Of a stretch of DNA of 64,000 nucleotides, positions 48,801 to 58,200 are shown piece after piece. Position numbers and translations under genes: made by a program. Within the stretch, counting starts at the first letter, position 1. Each line of letters starts with the position of its first letter. Below the pieces are notes generated by a model. It was not told the DNA's origin and made no database searches. It saw only the letters and a program-made list of their open reading frames with translations. This DNA comes from Gnetum montanum (lineage: Eukaryota > Streptophyta > Gnetopsida > Gnetales > Gnetaceae): contig MNCI01036144.1 in the NCBI GenBank assembly GCA_015680685.1, forward strand, positions 59,251 to 123,250, in the 5' to 3' direction.

Positions 48801-51583
48801 TGAGCTTATCGTAAATGGTAACTTCAGGGTTGTTCCTCTGCTAAGGACCCTACATTACCTATGATTTTGACATATAGAAATACACAATCCAAATGTAAAA
48901 CCAAAAGTTGTTAATCAGTGTGGAGATGAGTGCCTTGAGCTTGGTTGTAGGTATCTTATCCTTCAGGCTGTTACCCAAACCTTTCCACTACTAGCGGGTA
49001 AGATGATTTGCACTGGTGGATAATACCGGCCCATCAACTGAGCAACCTGCTTGGGACTTCTGCATCAACAGGCTATGTCACCCACCCATTGTTGATGTAG
49101 TAAGTTGCATCGGTCCCATCACGAGCACATACAATGTCATGATCACTTTAATTATGTCATTTATTCAGTAGTTCTGTTATCTATCTCGTGAGTGGAAAGG
49201 GGTATTATCAAGAAAGTAGCTCCACATGGCTTCGATTTGACCTCCTAGGGTGGGGTTAATCAGGGCTCTCGACTATAAGATAGTGTCTAGTAGTCTATCC
49301 TTCAGGTTGGGGTCTTCGATGGTTATGTTCTTGTTAACAAAAATGGAAATAGAATATCATAGCATAGTGGAAGCATATTTCAATCAGGTTTAATCTCTAT
49401 GGTGATTCACAAAAGAAGACTCTACTCAGTTAGGAAAAGCATTCTAATGTGTATCATATAGCGCAGAAAAAATTAAAATGAAAAAAAAAAGCAAAAAAAA
49501 AAATAAAAAAATCTCAGTTTCATCTTTATTCAGCACATCGGCACAACTCAGATTTGATTGCATTGAAGGATTGTAGACCATTCTGCCAGTCACCAACATA
49601 TCATTCAATCAATGCATACAAGAGGTGCTATTCAACGTACAGGTCAAATCCATCACAATTATGCAATCATAGATAGATCATTAACTCAGCATCAAATTGT
49701 ACAAATCATCAACATAAGTACATCAATAGCACGTAAACCATCAACAAAAACACTTTAACAACACTTAAATCTATTATCAAATCATAAACAATTCTACACA
49801 TCAGTACTAAACCAAATACATCATCCCAACAAAGCAGACTCACTAGCAGTTTTACAAATATCAAGCCAGAAACTTAAGAGAAATGAGTCATTACAGTGAT
49901 CAGCTAATGAAACTCAGTGTGGTTTTATCCACCATCCTTGCCAAAAACTCAGCTTAAGAAACTCAGTTGAACCTGTGACCACAGTAGCCATGGGTTTCAG
50001 CAGCATCTCATTTGTAAGAGTCTTGCAGAGGTTAGGGAAAAAAAATACTTTTAACTGCTGAATATCCTGTTTGACGGACTCTACTTTTCTATAGTGCTGA
50101 CAATATTAATTTTAATGCCTTTTAACTGTGCATATATTCCCTATCTTTAAAGGAAATAATCACATACGACCTTTCAGATTTAAATGGCTATTTTTTGTGA
50201 CATTTACCAAAATTTTGGATGTATGAATTCAAGTTAAAATTGAGCTTAAAAGAATCTGGCCAATAATCACAGACACCCGACCTTGGGACCAACGGTTCTG
50301 TAAAACTCATTTTGTCTTGTGTTGGATGTGCCTGAGAGGTTTGACATCATTGGTTGGACAAGTTGGATGCTGCTAAAAAATCAGATTTTCTTGACAGGCA
50401 GTTTTAGGTGTCCATAAATTTCTTGGATGTCCTGTGCAGGCAGTCTCAGTTATCCCTAAAGCTGTTATATATTCTTGAAAAAGCTTCTTTCAGCACTTAT
50501 GGCTTGATCTTCCCAAATAAGCGTCCTTGCAGTCGCTTCTTGCACCAGGAGTCGTTGCTTGCATCCCAATTTATAACACCATAACACAAGCAAACAAACG
50601 TTCTAGTTAATAGTACCTGTAACAAACACTTGAAGTATACATACATCAATCCTAATGAAACAGATACAAAAGAACTATGACAAAAGGTGGTGTCTACACC
50701 ATTTACATCCTGTTCAAGAATTCTTGGCTAATTGTTTAGTCTTTCTGTTTTTGTGCTCAAGAATGGCAAAGATTTATATGTTTAATTTATATCTATTTAA
50801 TAGTGTGAATAATTCTTTTGGAATTCCTTGCCAATTGTGTGGTCTCTCTGTTTTTGTGCTCAAGAATGGCGAAGATTTATATGTTTACTTTAAATCTATT
50901 TAATAGTTTGAATAATTCTTTTGGACTAAGCTTCTCTCTAGTTGTCATAAGAAATGACTCTTTTGCTCTGGCCAATATTAATTTTGATGTAGTTTCTGTA
51001 TTTTAGGTGTTGTTGTTAATGGCTTCTTCTTTGAATGTTGAAATACCCAAGGCATCAACAGAACAAATACACGATGATGCTTCTGATAAACTGCGTGCAC
51101 GACAGCAACGTATTGCAGAGATCACAGAAATGATTCATGTGTTTGATCTGCTATTTTGTTCATGTTATATTTTTGGATTATTTTTTTGTTTTCAGTTGAA
51201 ATTTTGTTTCACTATGCCTGAAATGCATAATTGGTTAGTTCATGTTATATTATTCCTTTTACTGTTGGAATTTATGCCTCGGCTAATAGGTGGCAAGCCT
51301 TCTACATGATGATGTGCTGGATGATGCAACTACACGTAGGGGTATTGGTGCCTTAAACTTTGTGATGGGTAATAAGTTATGTCGTAATACTTTGATATTG
51401 AAATATCTTAATATTTAGTAACATTTCGTAGAGTATAAGTGTTTTTACTTTCAGTAATGCCTTCAATGGTTTTATCTCACATTTGGTCAATACAAATGTT
51501 TTGTAATGCAGCTTGCTGTACTAGCTGGAGATTTTTTGCTTTCAAGAGCATCTGTTACACTTGCTTCACTCAAAAATACAGAG
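33771..51583 (+). CDS. SPS3: Solanesyl/geranyl diphosphate synthase-type prenyltransferase (5' half, six exons)
   Basis: Six phase-0 exons encode 178 residues (33771-33866, 34165-34239, 45342-45413, 51007-51138, 51290-51376, 51512-51583). They join into the N-terminal half of the plant trans-long-chain prenyl diphosphate synthase known as SPS3/GPPS: DPFSLVVDELSMMANRLRSM, then the K-R-F-R-P isopentenyl-diphosphate site, EITEMIHVASLLHDD and the first Asp-rich motif DDVLDD. The enzyme condenses isopentenyl diphosphate with allylic diphosphates, in plants for the ubiquinone side chain. The second Asp-rich motif (GLAFQLIDD region) is not in the window; the gene continues past 64000. The intron after 34239 is 11.1 kb and that after 51583 exceeds 12.4 kb. 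The first exon with the start codon is not certain. The donor after 51376 is TT, not GT. Geranyl against solanesyl specificity cannot be told from this part. Confidence 0.88.
34165..34239 (+). CDS. SPS3: Prenyltransferase exon b (VDPFSLV..EL)
   Basis: 25 codons, acceptor GTGTAG|, donor GAG|GTTGTA. It encodes VDPFSLVVDELSMMANRLRS and onward, the highly conserved first helix of plant SPS/GPPS. Confidence 0.92.
34345..34500 (-). mobile_element. 3' end of a LINE, minus strand
   Basis: On the minus strand: TTGGTTGTACTACAGTTTTT, AATTATTAATAAAATCTCC, then TTTAAAAAAC and (CCCTAAA)x2. This AATAAAATCTCC-type ending is typical of plant L1-like tails. No coding part is recognised upstream on the minus strand (34500-34760). 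The telomere-like units lie at 34346-34362. Confidence 0.5.
34763..35869. other. Intron sequence, no gene
   Basis: AT-rich. Short block at 35750-35860 (TAGTGGCTCAATGCCC, GTAACCTCTTTAGAGTC, GCTTGAACCATG) has a minus-strand B-box-like GGTTCAAGC and may be another SINE remnant. Nothing else seen. One N at 34753 just before. Confidence 0.4.
35870..36310 (+). repeat. 5' LTR of plus-strand Copia
   Basis: TGTTGTGGTAGTGAAGTAAA to GAAGGCACAACA; contains AATTATGGGGCTGAAGGC and TATTTAAAGG (TATA region), all shared with 39651-40081. Confidence 0.9.
36313..36324 (+). promoter_or_regulatory. Primer-binding site, tRNA-Met type
   Basis: TGGTATCAGACC two bases after the LTR end; differs from TGGTATCAGAGC by one base. 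Confidence 0.85.
36418..36978 (+). pseudogene. Copia gag
   Basis: Frames shift, but the gag pattern is clear: W.CKALSLIRPCLSDEILY, KLYKQPSRVTQVYHIRRLL, LKMKENNTVAQHLFEFNS, then VKSLLLVSSPPDSWETIVI. This is the UBN2/gag-type domain of plant Copia. Stops at about 36685 and 36750 break it, and no zinc knuckle is left. Confidence 0.8.
36960..37800 (+). pseudogene. Copia protease remnant and integrase
   Basis: WIMDFGASFQVS (protease, usually W..DSGAS) at about 36975, then integrase from 37138: YFITFIDDCCQKCWLYAMKS, LFKARVENETNRKIKCLHAN then SGGE, and GTPQQYGVVERYNKTILNRI. The GAG-pre-integrase H/C finger is missing between the two, so about 300 bases were lost. The second catalytic Asp of the family (SDNGGE) is Asn here. 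Confidence 0.82.
38030..38880 (+). pseudogene. Copia reverse transcriptase
   Basis: Frames broken in the first half (ALQSSDWKLLKSTMDGEMNL region) and open at 38577-38837: MFMHELQFVRSEGDHGIYFK then ILLLYVDGMLVASND and KKFSMKDLGAARLILGMQIW. The catalytic YVDD is YVDG, so a key Asp is lost. Confidence 0.88.
38970..39606 (+). pseudogene. Copia RNase H
   Basis: YQSAVGSLMYAMVYTSLDIT, WSLCYLKGTKFHWLCFG, LELVGYVDADNEG, and AKTKYIDVRYHVI are the usual landmarks in order. Stops and shifts throughout. Confidence 0.82.
39651..40081 (+). repeat. 3' LTR of plus-strand Copia
   Basis: It begins TGTTGTAATAGTGAAG directly after the purine tract AAGTGGGAGAT (39640-39650) and ends AAAGCACAACA. Confidence 0.9.
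40082..40639. other. Spacer between Copia and element D
   Basis: No gene recognised. AT-rich after 40340. Confidence 0.45.
40640..41046 (-). repeat. 3' LTR of element D
   Basis: See the matching repeat at 44587-44996. The boundary next to the purine tract is firm; the other is approximate. Confidence 0.65.
41266..44224 (-). pseudogene. Element D internal ORF: unknown domain plus coiled coil
   Basis: From right to left: 43859-44224 open, with YYFIVNKEMIKNVFRDYGLY and FIYSALFD-like SIVYSALFDCLNHCNQISC then LYLMNQW; a broken middle (42780-42100) with a Lys-rich patch and FFIPHLEALLEPTRGIHIEN; then a coiled coil (41424-41873) with SEREALEQTIKDRNSTIKNL and EAKIENLMVIVSDKMI, and a Pro/Gln/Ser-rich tail (41266-41610). 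This repeats the globular-linker-coil-tail plan of A/B/C, but I see no direct sequence match to them. Not a recognised host gene. Confidence 0.5.
44587..44996 (-). repeat. 5' LTR of element D
   Basis: Ends in TTCTAACA on the plus strand. Shares the blocks listed for element D. Primer site not convincing (TGGTAATTTGAG, minus, near 44560). Confidence 0.6.
45342..45413 (+). CDS. SPS3: Prenyltransferase exon c (isopentenyl-PP site)
   Basis: 24 codons, acceptor TTGTTGCAG|, donor ATG|GTAATT. It encodes IPKLGSAAEYFFKMGVEGKR then FRPM. K and R of the GKRFRP motif bind the diphosphate of isopentenyl diphosphate. Confidence 0.93.
45414..51006 (+). other. 5.6-kb intron of the prenyltransferase
   Basis: No gene or clear transposon inside. 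It holds a CT-rich microsatellite-like tract (47873-47930), A-rich runs (about 49470-49512) and a 103-bp tandem duplication just before the acceptor. A more GC-rich stretch at 48700-49330 is unidentified. Confidence 0.6.
50716..50921 (+). repeat. 103-bp tandem duplication
   Basis: Units 50716-50818 and 50819-50921 share TTTTTGTGCTCAAGAATGGC, GATTTATATGTTTA and GAATAATTCTTTTGGA at a constant 103-bp offset. It ends 85 bases before the exon acceptor at 51006. Confidence 0.85.
51007..51138 (+). CDS. SPS3: Prenyltransferase exon d (LLLMA..EITEMIH)
   Basis: 44 codons, acceptor ATTTTAG|, donor CAT|GTGTTT. It encodes VLLLMASSLNVEIPKASTEQ through RQQRIAEITEMIH, conserved in plant SPS/GPPS. Confidence 0.94.
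51290..51376 (+). CDS. SPS3: Prenyltransferase exon e (first Asp-rich motif)
   Basis: 29 codons from acceptor GGCTAATAG|. VASLLHDDVLDDATTRRGIG holds DDVLDD, which binds the allylic diphosphate through Mg2+. The exon should end NFVMGNK|. The next bases are TTATGT instead of a GT donor, so normal splicing here needs explanation. The intron before it is only 151 bp. Confidence 0.92.
51512..51583 (+). CDS. SPS3: Prenyltransferase exon f (LAVLAGDFLLSRA)
   Basis: 24 codons between acceptor TAATGCAG| and donor GAG|GTAGGT, encoding LAVLAGDFLLSRASVTLASL then KNTE. Open in phase 0. The next conserved block (VVSLLATVVEHLVTGE in the family) was not found up to 64000. Confidence 0.93.
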
Positions 51584-52128
51584 GTAGGTACAATACACTA
51601 GTTTGAAGTGTTTTTAATATCGTTTTTAAAAATAATTATCGTTTGTGTTTCACTTAGTTATTTCAATAGTTTCCCAGATGATGTCTTTTACAAACGGCTA
51701 TCATAACCAACTATAACTCGTGTTTTGGTCATGTCTGATTTCCAAGGACTAGATTTATCTTAATGATAAATTGCCTGATTTGATGTCTCCTGGCTTAAAA
51801 AATCAATCAAGCTCATTATAGATTTAACAAATATTGGCAATATTCTTGACATAGTTACCTTGATGCATGGAGATCAAAGATCAACAAATTGATTATGAGA
51901 TTCCATTTTCTTATTCTTTTTTTTTAAATCTTAAAGACGTAAAGCATGAGTGATTAATGTGTTTTAGGCATGATTTTAGAAAACAATTTGTGTTAAGGGA
52001 AAAACAAAAGAAGCTGTGTTCTCTACGACATGTGAAATAGAGAAGCCATTAGCATGTTTCATTACCACCTTTGTTACTGACAAGTGACAACTAGCTTTTT
52101 TTGCTTCTTATGGTAGTAAAAACTTTGT

Positions 52129-52322
52129 TAGTGAGGTATTGCTCACTTGGTTAGAGCATGTAGCTTGTGGTCTACAAATTAAAGATTAGATTCCAAGGGG
52201 TATGCTGAGACATGTGCCACCTGGAGGCATGGTAAAAACATATGTTCAGGAACTATGATGTCAAGTAAACAGCCAGCCATGGTAACTTATTGTCAAATCC
52301 TTTGCCTACCTTAATGGTCAAC
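52129..52322 (+). repeat. tRNA-derived SINE candidate, copy 1
   Basis: It starts GAGGTATTGCTCACTTGG then TTAGAGCATG (A-box-like), has GATTAGATTCCAAGG where a B box would be, then GGGGTATGCTG and ends TTGTCAAATCCTTTGCC. Copies 2 and 3 share order and spacing. Confidence 0.6.
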
Positions 52323-52867
52323 CCATCATAGATGTGATAAAGGCACCAAGATGAGTAATAAAAGCTCCAAACCTTGTCTTTAGAATTATGTCCTTCCCCT
52401 CTGCATTTTACTCTGAAATAAACTTTTCAATGACTGATAGCAATACCAAAGATGAATGGTGACGAAGGATTTTCTTGCCTTAGCTCATTACAACAATAAA
52501 AATTTTTTTCCACCTATTTAATCAATAAAAACCAGAAAGCTTGGTGAAAATTTGACATCCTTAGAATTAGGCTTGAAGCTTCTATAACTAGAGAATGCTT
52601 AGTTAATAGTCTCATCTGTCACAATAGCTTGTTCTAGAATTTGTTTCTCAACATCAAAGGCTTCCAGAATCCACAAAATATAGTTAAAAACTGCATTACC
52701 GATTTCATTTTCTAGATCTTTGGTTGCAATTTTGTCAGACTCCATGCTTTGTTATCCTAACGCAATCTGTGGCTTATACCCTGACTCTGACACTAAAGAA
52801 ACTCTATTAAAGGTTTCTCTAAATTTGAATTAGAATGAAAATTTTTTGATCATATTCCAACAATATT

Positions 52868-53062
52868 TTGAGGTCAGTGAGACAGTTCACTTTGCAGTGC
52901 CTGATTTGTAAGTCACAAGTTCATCTCAAGGGGTATGCTGTGAGACAAGTGTGAAACTGGGATCTCCGTAAAAATATATATTCAAGCCATGGTATCAGAT
53001 AGACAGCCAGCTATAAAAAATAATTGTCAAATCCTTTGCCCACCTCACTGGTCAGGACATAC
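52868..53062 (+). repeat. tRNA-derived SINE candidate, copy 2
   Basis: GAGGTCAGTGAGACAGTTCAC, B-box-like CACAAGTTCATCTCAAGG, GGGGTATGCTGTGAGACA, AGACAGCCAGC and TTGTCAAATCCTTTGCCCAC align with copy 1. Confidence 0.6.
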
Positions 53063-53289
53063 ATATGGCATAGTCTCCAATTCTCTATAATGATTCTACG
53101 AATATTCCGAGTTAATAAATTAAGGACTCATTCAGATTCTCTGATCACTCCATATTCATTGGGTATGTAGTTGTCTAATAAGTCATCTTTCATCTCACCC
53201 AGCCATTTTGGATGATTGACTCTGAACATAGGTGGTCTAACGATTGGTTTTCCTTATTGACAAGGAAATATATATTGGTCTACAGGAAA

Positions 53290-54193
53290 ACTACTTTGGC
53301 TTGGAATGCAAGAAGCTGAAATGCTTTGTGATTTTTTGGTGAAATTTAATGTTGCAGTAGCAAATATAGAAGTAGTGGGTCACAAGGTTTTCAGCAGTGA
53401 ACCCTCATTGATCATGTTGGGAGATTTGCTGGGAAACTAGGGTCATGCAATGGCAACAGTCAATGCCAATACCTTCAGAGCAATGGATTATTAGGAAGTA
53501 GTTGGTGTTATTAGAAGAAGTGCATTGTTCTTAGAGTGGATAAACTTTATTAGGAAGTTAAGTATTGATTATGGAGTGTAGTAGGATAAAAAGAATACCA
53601 ATTTGTTGGAAATGTAGTAAACGTGATCATGCAAAGAAATATTGCAACTTCTCTTCTACAAGAGTTGCATTGAAAGAAAAAGTAGGAATTGAATTTTGAC
53701 ATATTTTATATTCTTTGAACATGTAAATATGAATGTTGTATAGGTTGCAATGTGTGTGTTGCATCTAGGTTTATGTTTATTGCAAGAAGAAAGGAAAATA
53801 TGTTGATGTTGAAAAGGGATTCATTAAAACTGGCTGTTTTAGATCTTTCTTGCATAAGTGCGAGATTGTCTATTGTCTGTTTATTTTTGTAGGTTGACAT
53901 AGGATCTTAGTTTTGCAAGGTGTTCGGGAGGCCCTTGTGTTATGGTGGAGGGCTACCAGGTATTGAAATAATTGCAGTTGTGTTCTCTCAATCATGTGTT
54001 TTCCTTTGGTAAGTTCAAGCATAGATGTTTTTCTTGCTAATGATAGTTTTTGTGAGTGGCATGTCATTGAAGCAAGATGTCATGTGAATGAAGGTAGTAA
54101 TGTTGTTATGAATCAAACTAGTTCTTTTTTGAGAAATGGTAAGGCAAAATTATGTTAAAGGTGAAAGAAAATATGTACAAACTTGGGGGAGAT
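53290..54193 (+). pseudogene. Copia remnant: gag with zinc knuckle, purine tract
   Basis: 53606-53650 encodes an intact knuckle ICWKCSKRDHAKKYC (CX2CX4HX4C), preceded by gag-like sequence from about 53290. About 550 bases later ACTTGGGGGAGAT (54182-54194) looks like a Copia purine tract. Integrase and RT are absent, so it is a deletion derivative. LTRs were not delimited. Confidence 0.6.
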
Positions 54194-54579
54194 TCTTGAC
54201 CCACATCATCAACCACAAGGCCGCAAGTCCCAAAATGCCCCAAAACACATGGCCAATATTAGAGCCTCTGTCGTAGCCATGCACATGAGCAATTCACCCT
54301 GTCCAAGGCATGTATATTGTCAAGCACCGTCTAGTGCTCCTATGTGTCAACAAATGAGGCAACTTGTTGAAACTCCTTTTCACTTTCTGCCTTAGGTGCC
54401 CTCTCTTCCATCGTCCCATGCTCATCTTGGTGGAGCTTTGCTGTAGTCTGCTAGATGTGCCGATGAAGAGCCCCCTACGGTGTGTCACAACAAATATTCA
54501 TTACTTCATACGAGCATTTTCCAGCTTGTAACCACATTTGGACCCCACTCGCATGAGCCTAATTAATTTCTTTGGCGTT

Positions 54580-55563
54580 CCTCATCTTGCCCCTCGTGCT
54601 GTCATGCTTGCTTGTCAGCTCTCCTTCATTTCGTGCTAATTTGCTCAGCTTGCCATAGCTCATCTCACAATTGCTCTCGAAGTGAGTCCTCAAGCATAGC
54701 CCTTATTGCTAATTCCTTTAGATCTCAACTGTGTGGGAACTCCTTTTATTGTTCCTGTGGTTGTTGCTTGATTGCGCTCACCCTTTGCTCGAACTCCTTC
54801 TCCTAGGCCACCTGCTTCCCCTCCCCCATGTAGTGCATTGCTTGTCAAGCTTCCTCAACGACATCCTCCACTGCCGTGGCATTGCTAGCCTGAGCCATCG
54901 TAATCTCCAGTCTTTCCTTCTCCTCCTATAGTTTCCTGATCTGGGCTTGTGCAACCTCTAGTAGATCTGCCAGATTAGGCCTCATTGCAACTTACCTCTT
55001 CTCCCGGGCATTCTCAGAAATAGTCTCAGATCCCTCCCCAACGTCCACCCTGGGCTTTTCCCTTCGACGATAAACAAGCCTTGGCTCTGGCCTCACAGGT
55101 TTGGGGCCAACTGGAATCGTAGCTCCCCAGAGTACAAAGATTAAGCCTGAGTGATGCCCCCTATGCTGCAGAAGCAACGTGGCTAGGTAAAATATAGGTA
55201 GATTAACCTGTTGCCCAGATTTAGACACTTAAGGAAAGCAAAATGAACTCTCTACAGCTTCGAAACATTGCTAGAGTGGACAAAGTAACGGTCCACTAGC
55301 TCCACCGCATCCTGCCACAAATTTGACAACACCGTCTTAGGAATCTACCCACTAGTGATTTTTGAGATAAGCCTCGGGAAGAAGATTTGTGCATCTTGAA
55401 ACCCACAGTTGATCAGCAGAACCTGCTCACTAGAGCTTGGAACTCCTAGGTAATCAACTAGCGTCTCCTGCGTGAGCTAGATGTGGATCCCCTGAAATGT
55501 AGTTCCATCCTTACGCCAATTTTTGAAGAAGGCCTCATCCACTAAATCGGGGTTCCTCCACAA
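54580..55563 (-). pseudogene. LINE C-terminal extension domain plus coiled coil (minus)
   Basis: After the finger region the minus strand reads VDEAFFKNWRKDGTTFQGIH, LTQETLVDYLGVPSSSEQVL, LWQDAVELVDRYFVHSSNVS, QVNLPIFYLATLLLQHRGHH and GLIFVLWGATIPVG, then a Glu/Lys-rich coiled coil (EEKERLEITMAQASNATAVE onward, about 54930-54600). The plus-strand LINE has the same order after its finger (61690-62260). It is not the RNase H seen in some plant LINEs. The NLP and hydrophobic LxWG/LPF blocks also resemble the extra ORF of elements A-C. Confidence 0.6.
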
Positions 55564-55587
55564 CTGAATGACTTTTGCCCATCCCAT

Positions 55588-56552
55588 TTATTGAACCATG
55601 GCCCAAGGCTCCCCGTTTTCTTGGAAGCACACATAATCAGGTTCAAAAGTGGGTGTATGTTCGATAGCAACCGTCGCTTGCCACGATGTTGGCACATGAG
55701 CACCTTTGAACATGCACGTGTTCCTCGCTTGCCATTGGACCCAAAGAGCCATAGTCCCCACAGAATCCCTACTAAGGGTTTGCTTGTGATGAGTAGTAAA
55801 AAGTGCAAGACACCGCCACAACTCCTTTGAAACTTCACATTCGTATAGAAAATGCCGAACCATCTTAGATGCCAGAGCATAACATATAGGTGTTCGCAAT
55901 TTGAACCCCCGATCCTTTAAAACAGCCTTGATAGGTAACACGTTATGATTGGTCAGCCAAAGGAACGCTTTTAACTTTTTCAGTAGGCATCCTTTCCATA
56001 ATGAACTCTAGCCCCGCACCATCGGAAACTTTCTTTTTATGATTTCACGAGGTGGCTTGCCCATCATATCCACAGCCACCATATTGGTAATGTGCGCACA
56101 TAAGGTCTTCGAAATGGAGTCATTTCGATTTGTCTGCTATTGTGTGTACTTAGACCTCATAATTTGAATCCATTGTGCAATCAAGGAAGAAGGTTATATT
56201 GGCCGGTTAACCAAACCTTGATAGCCCATCATAATCATATCCTAAAATTTTAGCACCCTCGTCCTCGAGCCTTGCATAGTTTGGCAATAGTATCCCACTT
56301 CACCATGTGAAGTTTTGACCCACCTTTCTTGCCCGACTAGATAAATCCCCGAATCACTCGGTCCACTTTCTCCACCATCTTGGCAGGTGGTGCTGCAATT
56401 GCTGCAGTGTATCTAGCCATGGCCAATAGTACTGAATTGGCTAAGATCATCCTCCGCTTCCTTGTCAAGAACCGTACTGTCCAGTGATCAACCCGTTGCT
56501 GTAGGCATTGGATAAGGGACTTCCATGTCTGTTTACGGTTCCACACAAACAT
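55588..56552 (-). pseudogene. LINE RT C-terminal part and zf-RVT (minus)
   Basis: 56337-56552 encodes KQTWKSLIQCLQQRVDHWTV and RFLTRKRRMILANSVLLAMA, the thumb region of L1-like RT, then WSGKKGGSKLHMVKWDTIAK. 55588-55941 encodes the finger part (PIKAVLKDRGFKLRTPICYA then HFLYECEVSKELWRCLALF) with one Cys of the first pair lost. Stops between them. Confidence 0.78.
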
Positions 56553-56645
56553 AGGAAGCGTAAGGTATGTCTGTTTACGGTTAAATCTTGTAACCTTATT
56601 GTTTAATTGATAAATATGACTTTTTTATATAAGGGATGAGCTATT

Positions 56646-56981
56646 GTTAGTTAATGGGTTCTTTTTAGATGGTTTTGTGAGGTCCTTTTTCAATTTTCAA
56701 TTTAGAAGTGATTCTATGGAATGCTCTACATTGTTGAGATCCTTCTGGAAGGATCCAGATCTTTTTGTATTAGAGTTTATAACATGGCTTTGCCTATTTA
56801 AAGGCTAGATCTATGGTCATTGTAAGTGAATACATCATTTGGATCAATTGAGCAGTAAAAGTTGGGCTTCTCTTGTAGAGGTTTCTCTTTTTTCTTTAGG
56901 GTTTTACTTTGTAAATCTTATATTTGTTATTTTCTGTTTTGTATTGACTGCCCTTTTGGTTTCAATTTTGGGAATTTAACA
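56646..56981 (+). repeat. Possible solo LTR (Copia type)
   Basis: Sequence from TGTTAGTTAATGGG to GGAATTTAACA contains GGCTTTGCCTATTTAAAGGC (like TATTTAAAGG in the Copia LTR at 36090) and AGGGTTTTACTTTGTAAATC. No target duplication. Only one copy in the window, so this is tentative. Confidence 0.35.
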
Positions 56982-57012
56982 TTAATTTTTTAAAAGTCTT
57001 TTAACAGAGGTG

Positions 57013-58200
57013 AATGGTGGAAAATAACTCAAAAAATTGATCCCATGTAGTTAGAGTAAAGCTAGGAGGAAGGAAATTGAGGATGCCATGATGGGAGCGG
57101 GTGCAAGAACGAGAGTGGGTGCAGGAGTGGGAGCGGGCACAACAGCAGGAACAAGAGAGACATGAGTGGGAGCAGCAGGAACAAGAGAGACATGAGTGGG
57201 AGTAGCAGCACCCAAGGAGAGGGAGGTTGGGTTGGAGCATGGACTTGATAGGCATGGGGGGAGGCAAGGGGGATGAGTCCAGGGTGGAGGAAATGGCGTG
57301 GCAAAAGAAACGGGTAGAGAGGGGGCAAGGCTTGCATGGTAGGGGTAGGTGCACACGAATGAAAAAGGGGTTGGGGATTTTGAGGCCTGCTTAAGGGAAG
57401 GGGCTGTCATGTGGCTCAAGGTAGGCCACTTGCTTGAAGGGACCTTGCAAATGCTCGAACAGAGCTTCCTAGGGAAGTTTGTCTCTGAGGGATGTGCCCC
57501 AGGTTGGACCTAATACAGAGGTGGGTCAAGGTAGCCTGGGGTCTGGATAATGTTAGCGTGAGGAGTCTAGCGGATGATCGGTTGCTCTTCTATTTTCAGA
57601 CGGAGGAGGATAGGGAACGGGTCCTAGTGGGAGGGCCATGGTTCTATGGGGCTAGGGGGCCTTGGTGACCTGGCGTGCATCGCGATGCGGGTTTGTTCGA
57701 GTGGGTGTTGGTGTGGGTGCGACTCCACGGCCTGCCTTTGGAATATTGGTAGCAGTAATTCTTGAAATCGTTGGTGGAACTATTTGGAGAGTTCATCAAG
57801 TGTGACGCCTTCATAGCGTCCATGGATCAGAGTATTGGGGAAATGAGGTCATCTTGGACACTGAGATGGGGGAAGAAAAGGTTCGGGTGTAGTTCAAGAA
57901 TTTGCCGAAAGCACGAGAGGAGGAGTCCCCTATTTGCAAGATTTCCAACAAACGGCACCAAACTGCAGAATGTAGGGTTAACCCACCTGAGCAACATTAG
58001 GGTTGGAATTTGGTGGACTGTAAGGGCTACATAGTGAAAAAGGGGCCGTTGGCACCAAGTACCGGGCAAACCTTTGCTGCACGTCCTGAGTAGGGGGCAG
58101 TCAGGCCAGGGGTGGGCACATACTGTCGCATGTTGCAGAGCGGCTGATGGTGTGCTCACCCATGAGGGTTCAGTAGGCTGGGATACCAAGATTGGAGGAG
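57013..58200 (+). pseudogene. LINE ORF1 (DUF4283-like RNA-binding protein)
   Basis: After an Ala/Gly/Glu-rich start, 57540-57740 encodes LADDRLLFYFQTEEDRERVL, VGGPWFYGARGPW and VWVRLHGLPLEYW, the DUF4283 hallmark of plant LINE ORF1. Then FKNLPKAREEESPICKISNK then RHQTAEC (57895-57975), a knuckle with one Cys replaced by Ser. Frames shift several times. Confidence 0.72.
57140..57208 (+). repeat. 33-bp tandem duplication in ORF1
   Basis: ACAAGAGAGACATGAGTGGG followed by AGCAGCAGGA occurs twice at a 33-bp offset, which preserves frame. The surrounding 57090-57210 is a purine-rich GTGGGAGC-type repeat. Confidence 0.75.

Larger units (their letters stand above)
54195..56555 (-). mobile_element. 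5'-truncated L1-like LINE, minus strand
   Basis: On the minus strand: RT C-terminal part, zf-RVT-like part, a C-terminal extension domain, a coiled-coil stretch. It begins at about 56555 with no upstream RT, as expected from incomplete reverse transcription. The 3' end is near 54195 but no clear poly(A) remains. GC content is higher than in the flanks. Confidence 0.75.

Noticed and set aside
56526-56584. Repeated ATGTCTGTTTACGGTT as a LINE target duplication
   Set aside because: The two copies are only about 45 bp apart at the same end of the LINE, so they cannot bracket it; a local tandem duplication is simpler.
57001-57419. Overlapping minus-strand Pro/Ser/Cys-rich open frames
   Set aside because: Antisense shadows of the purine-rich repeat at the start of LINE ORF1.
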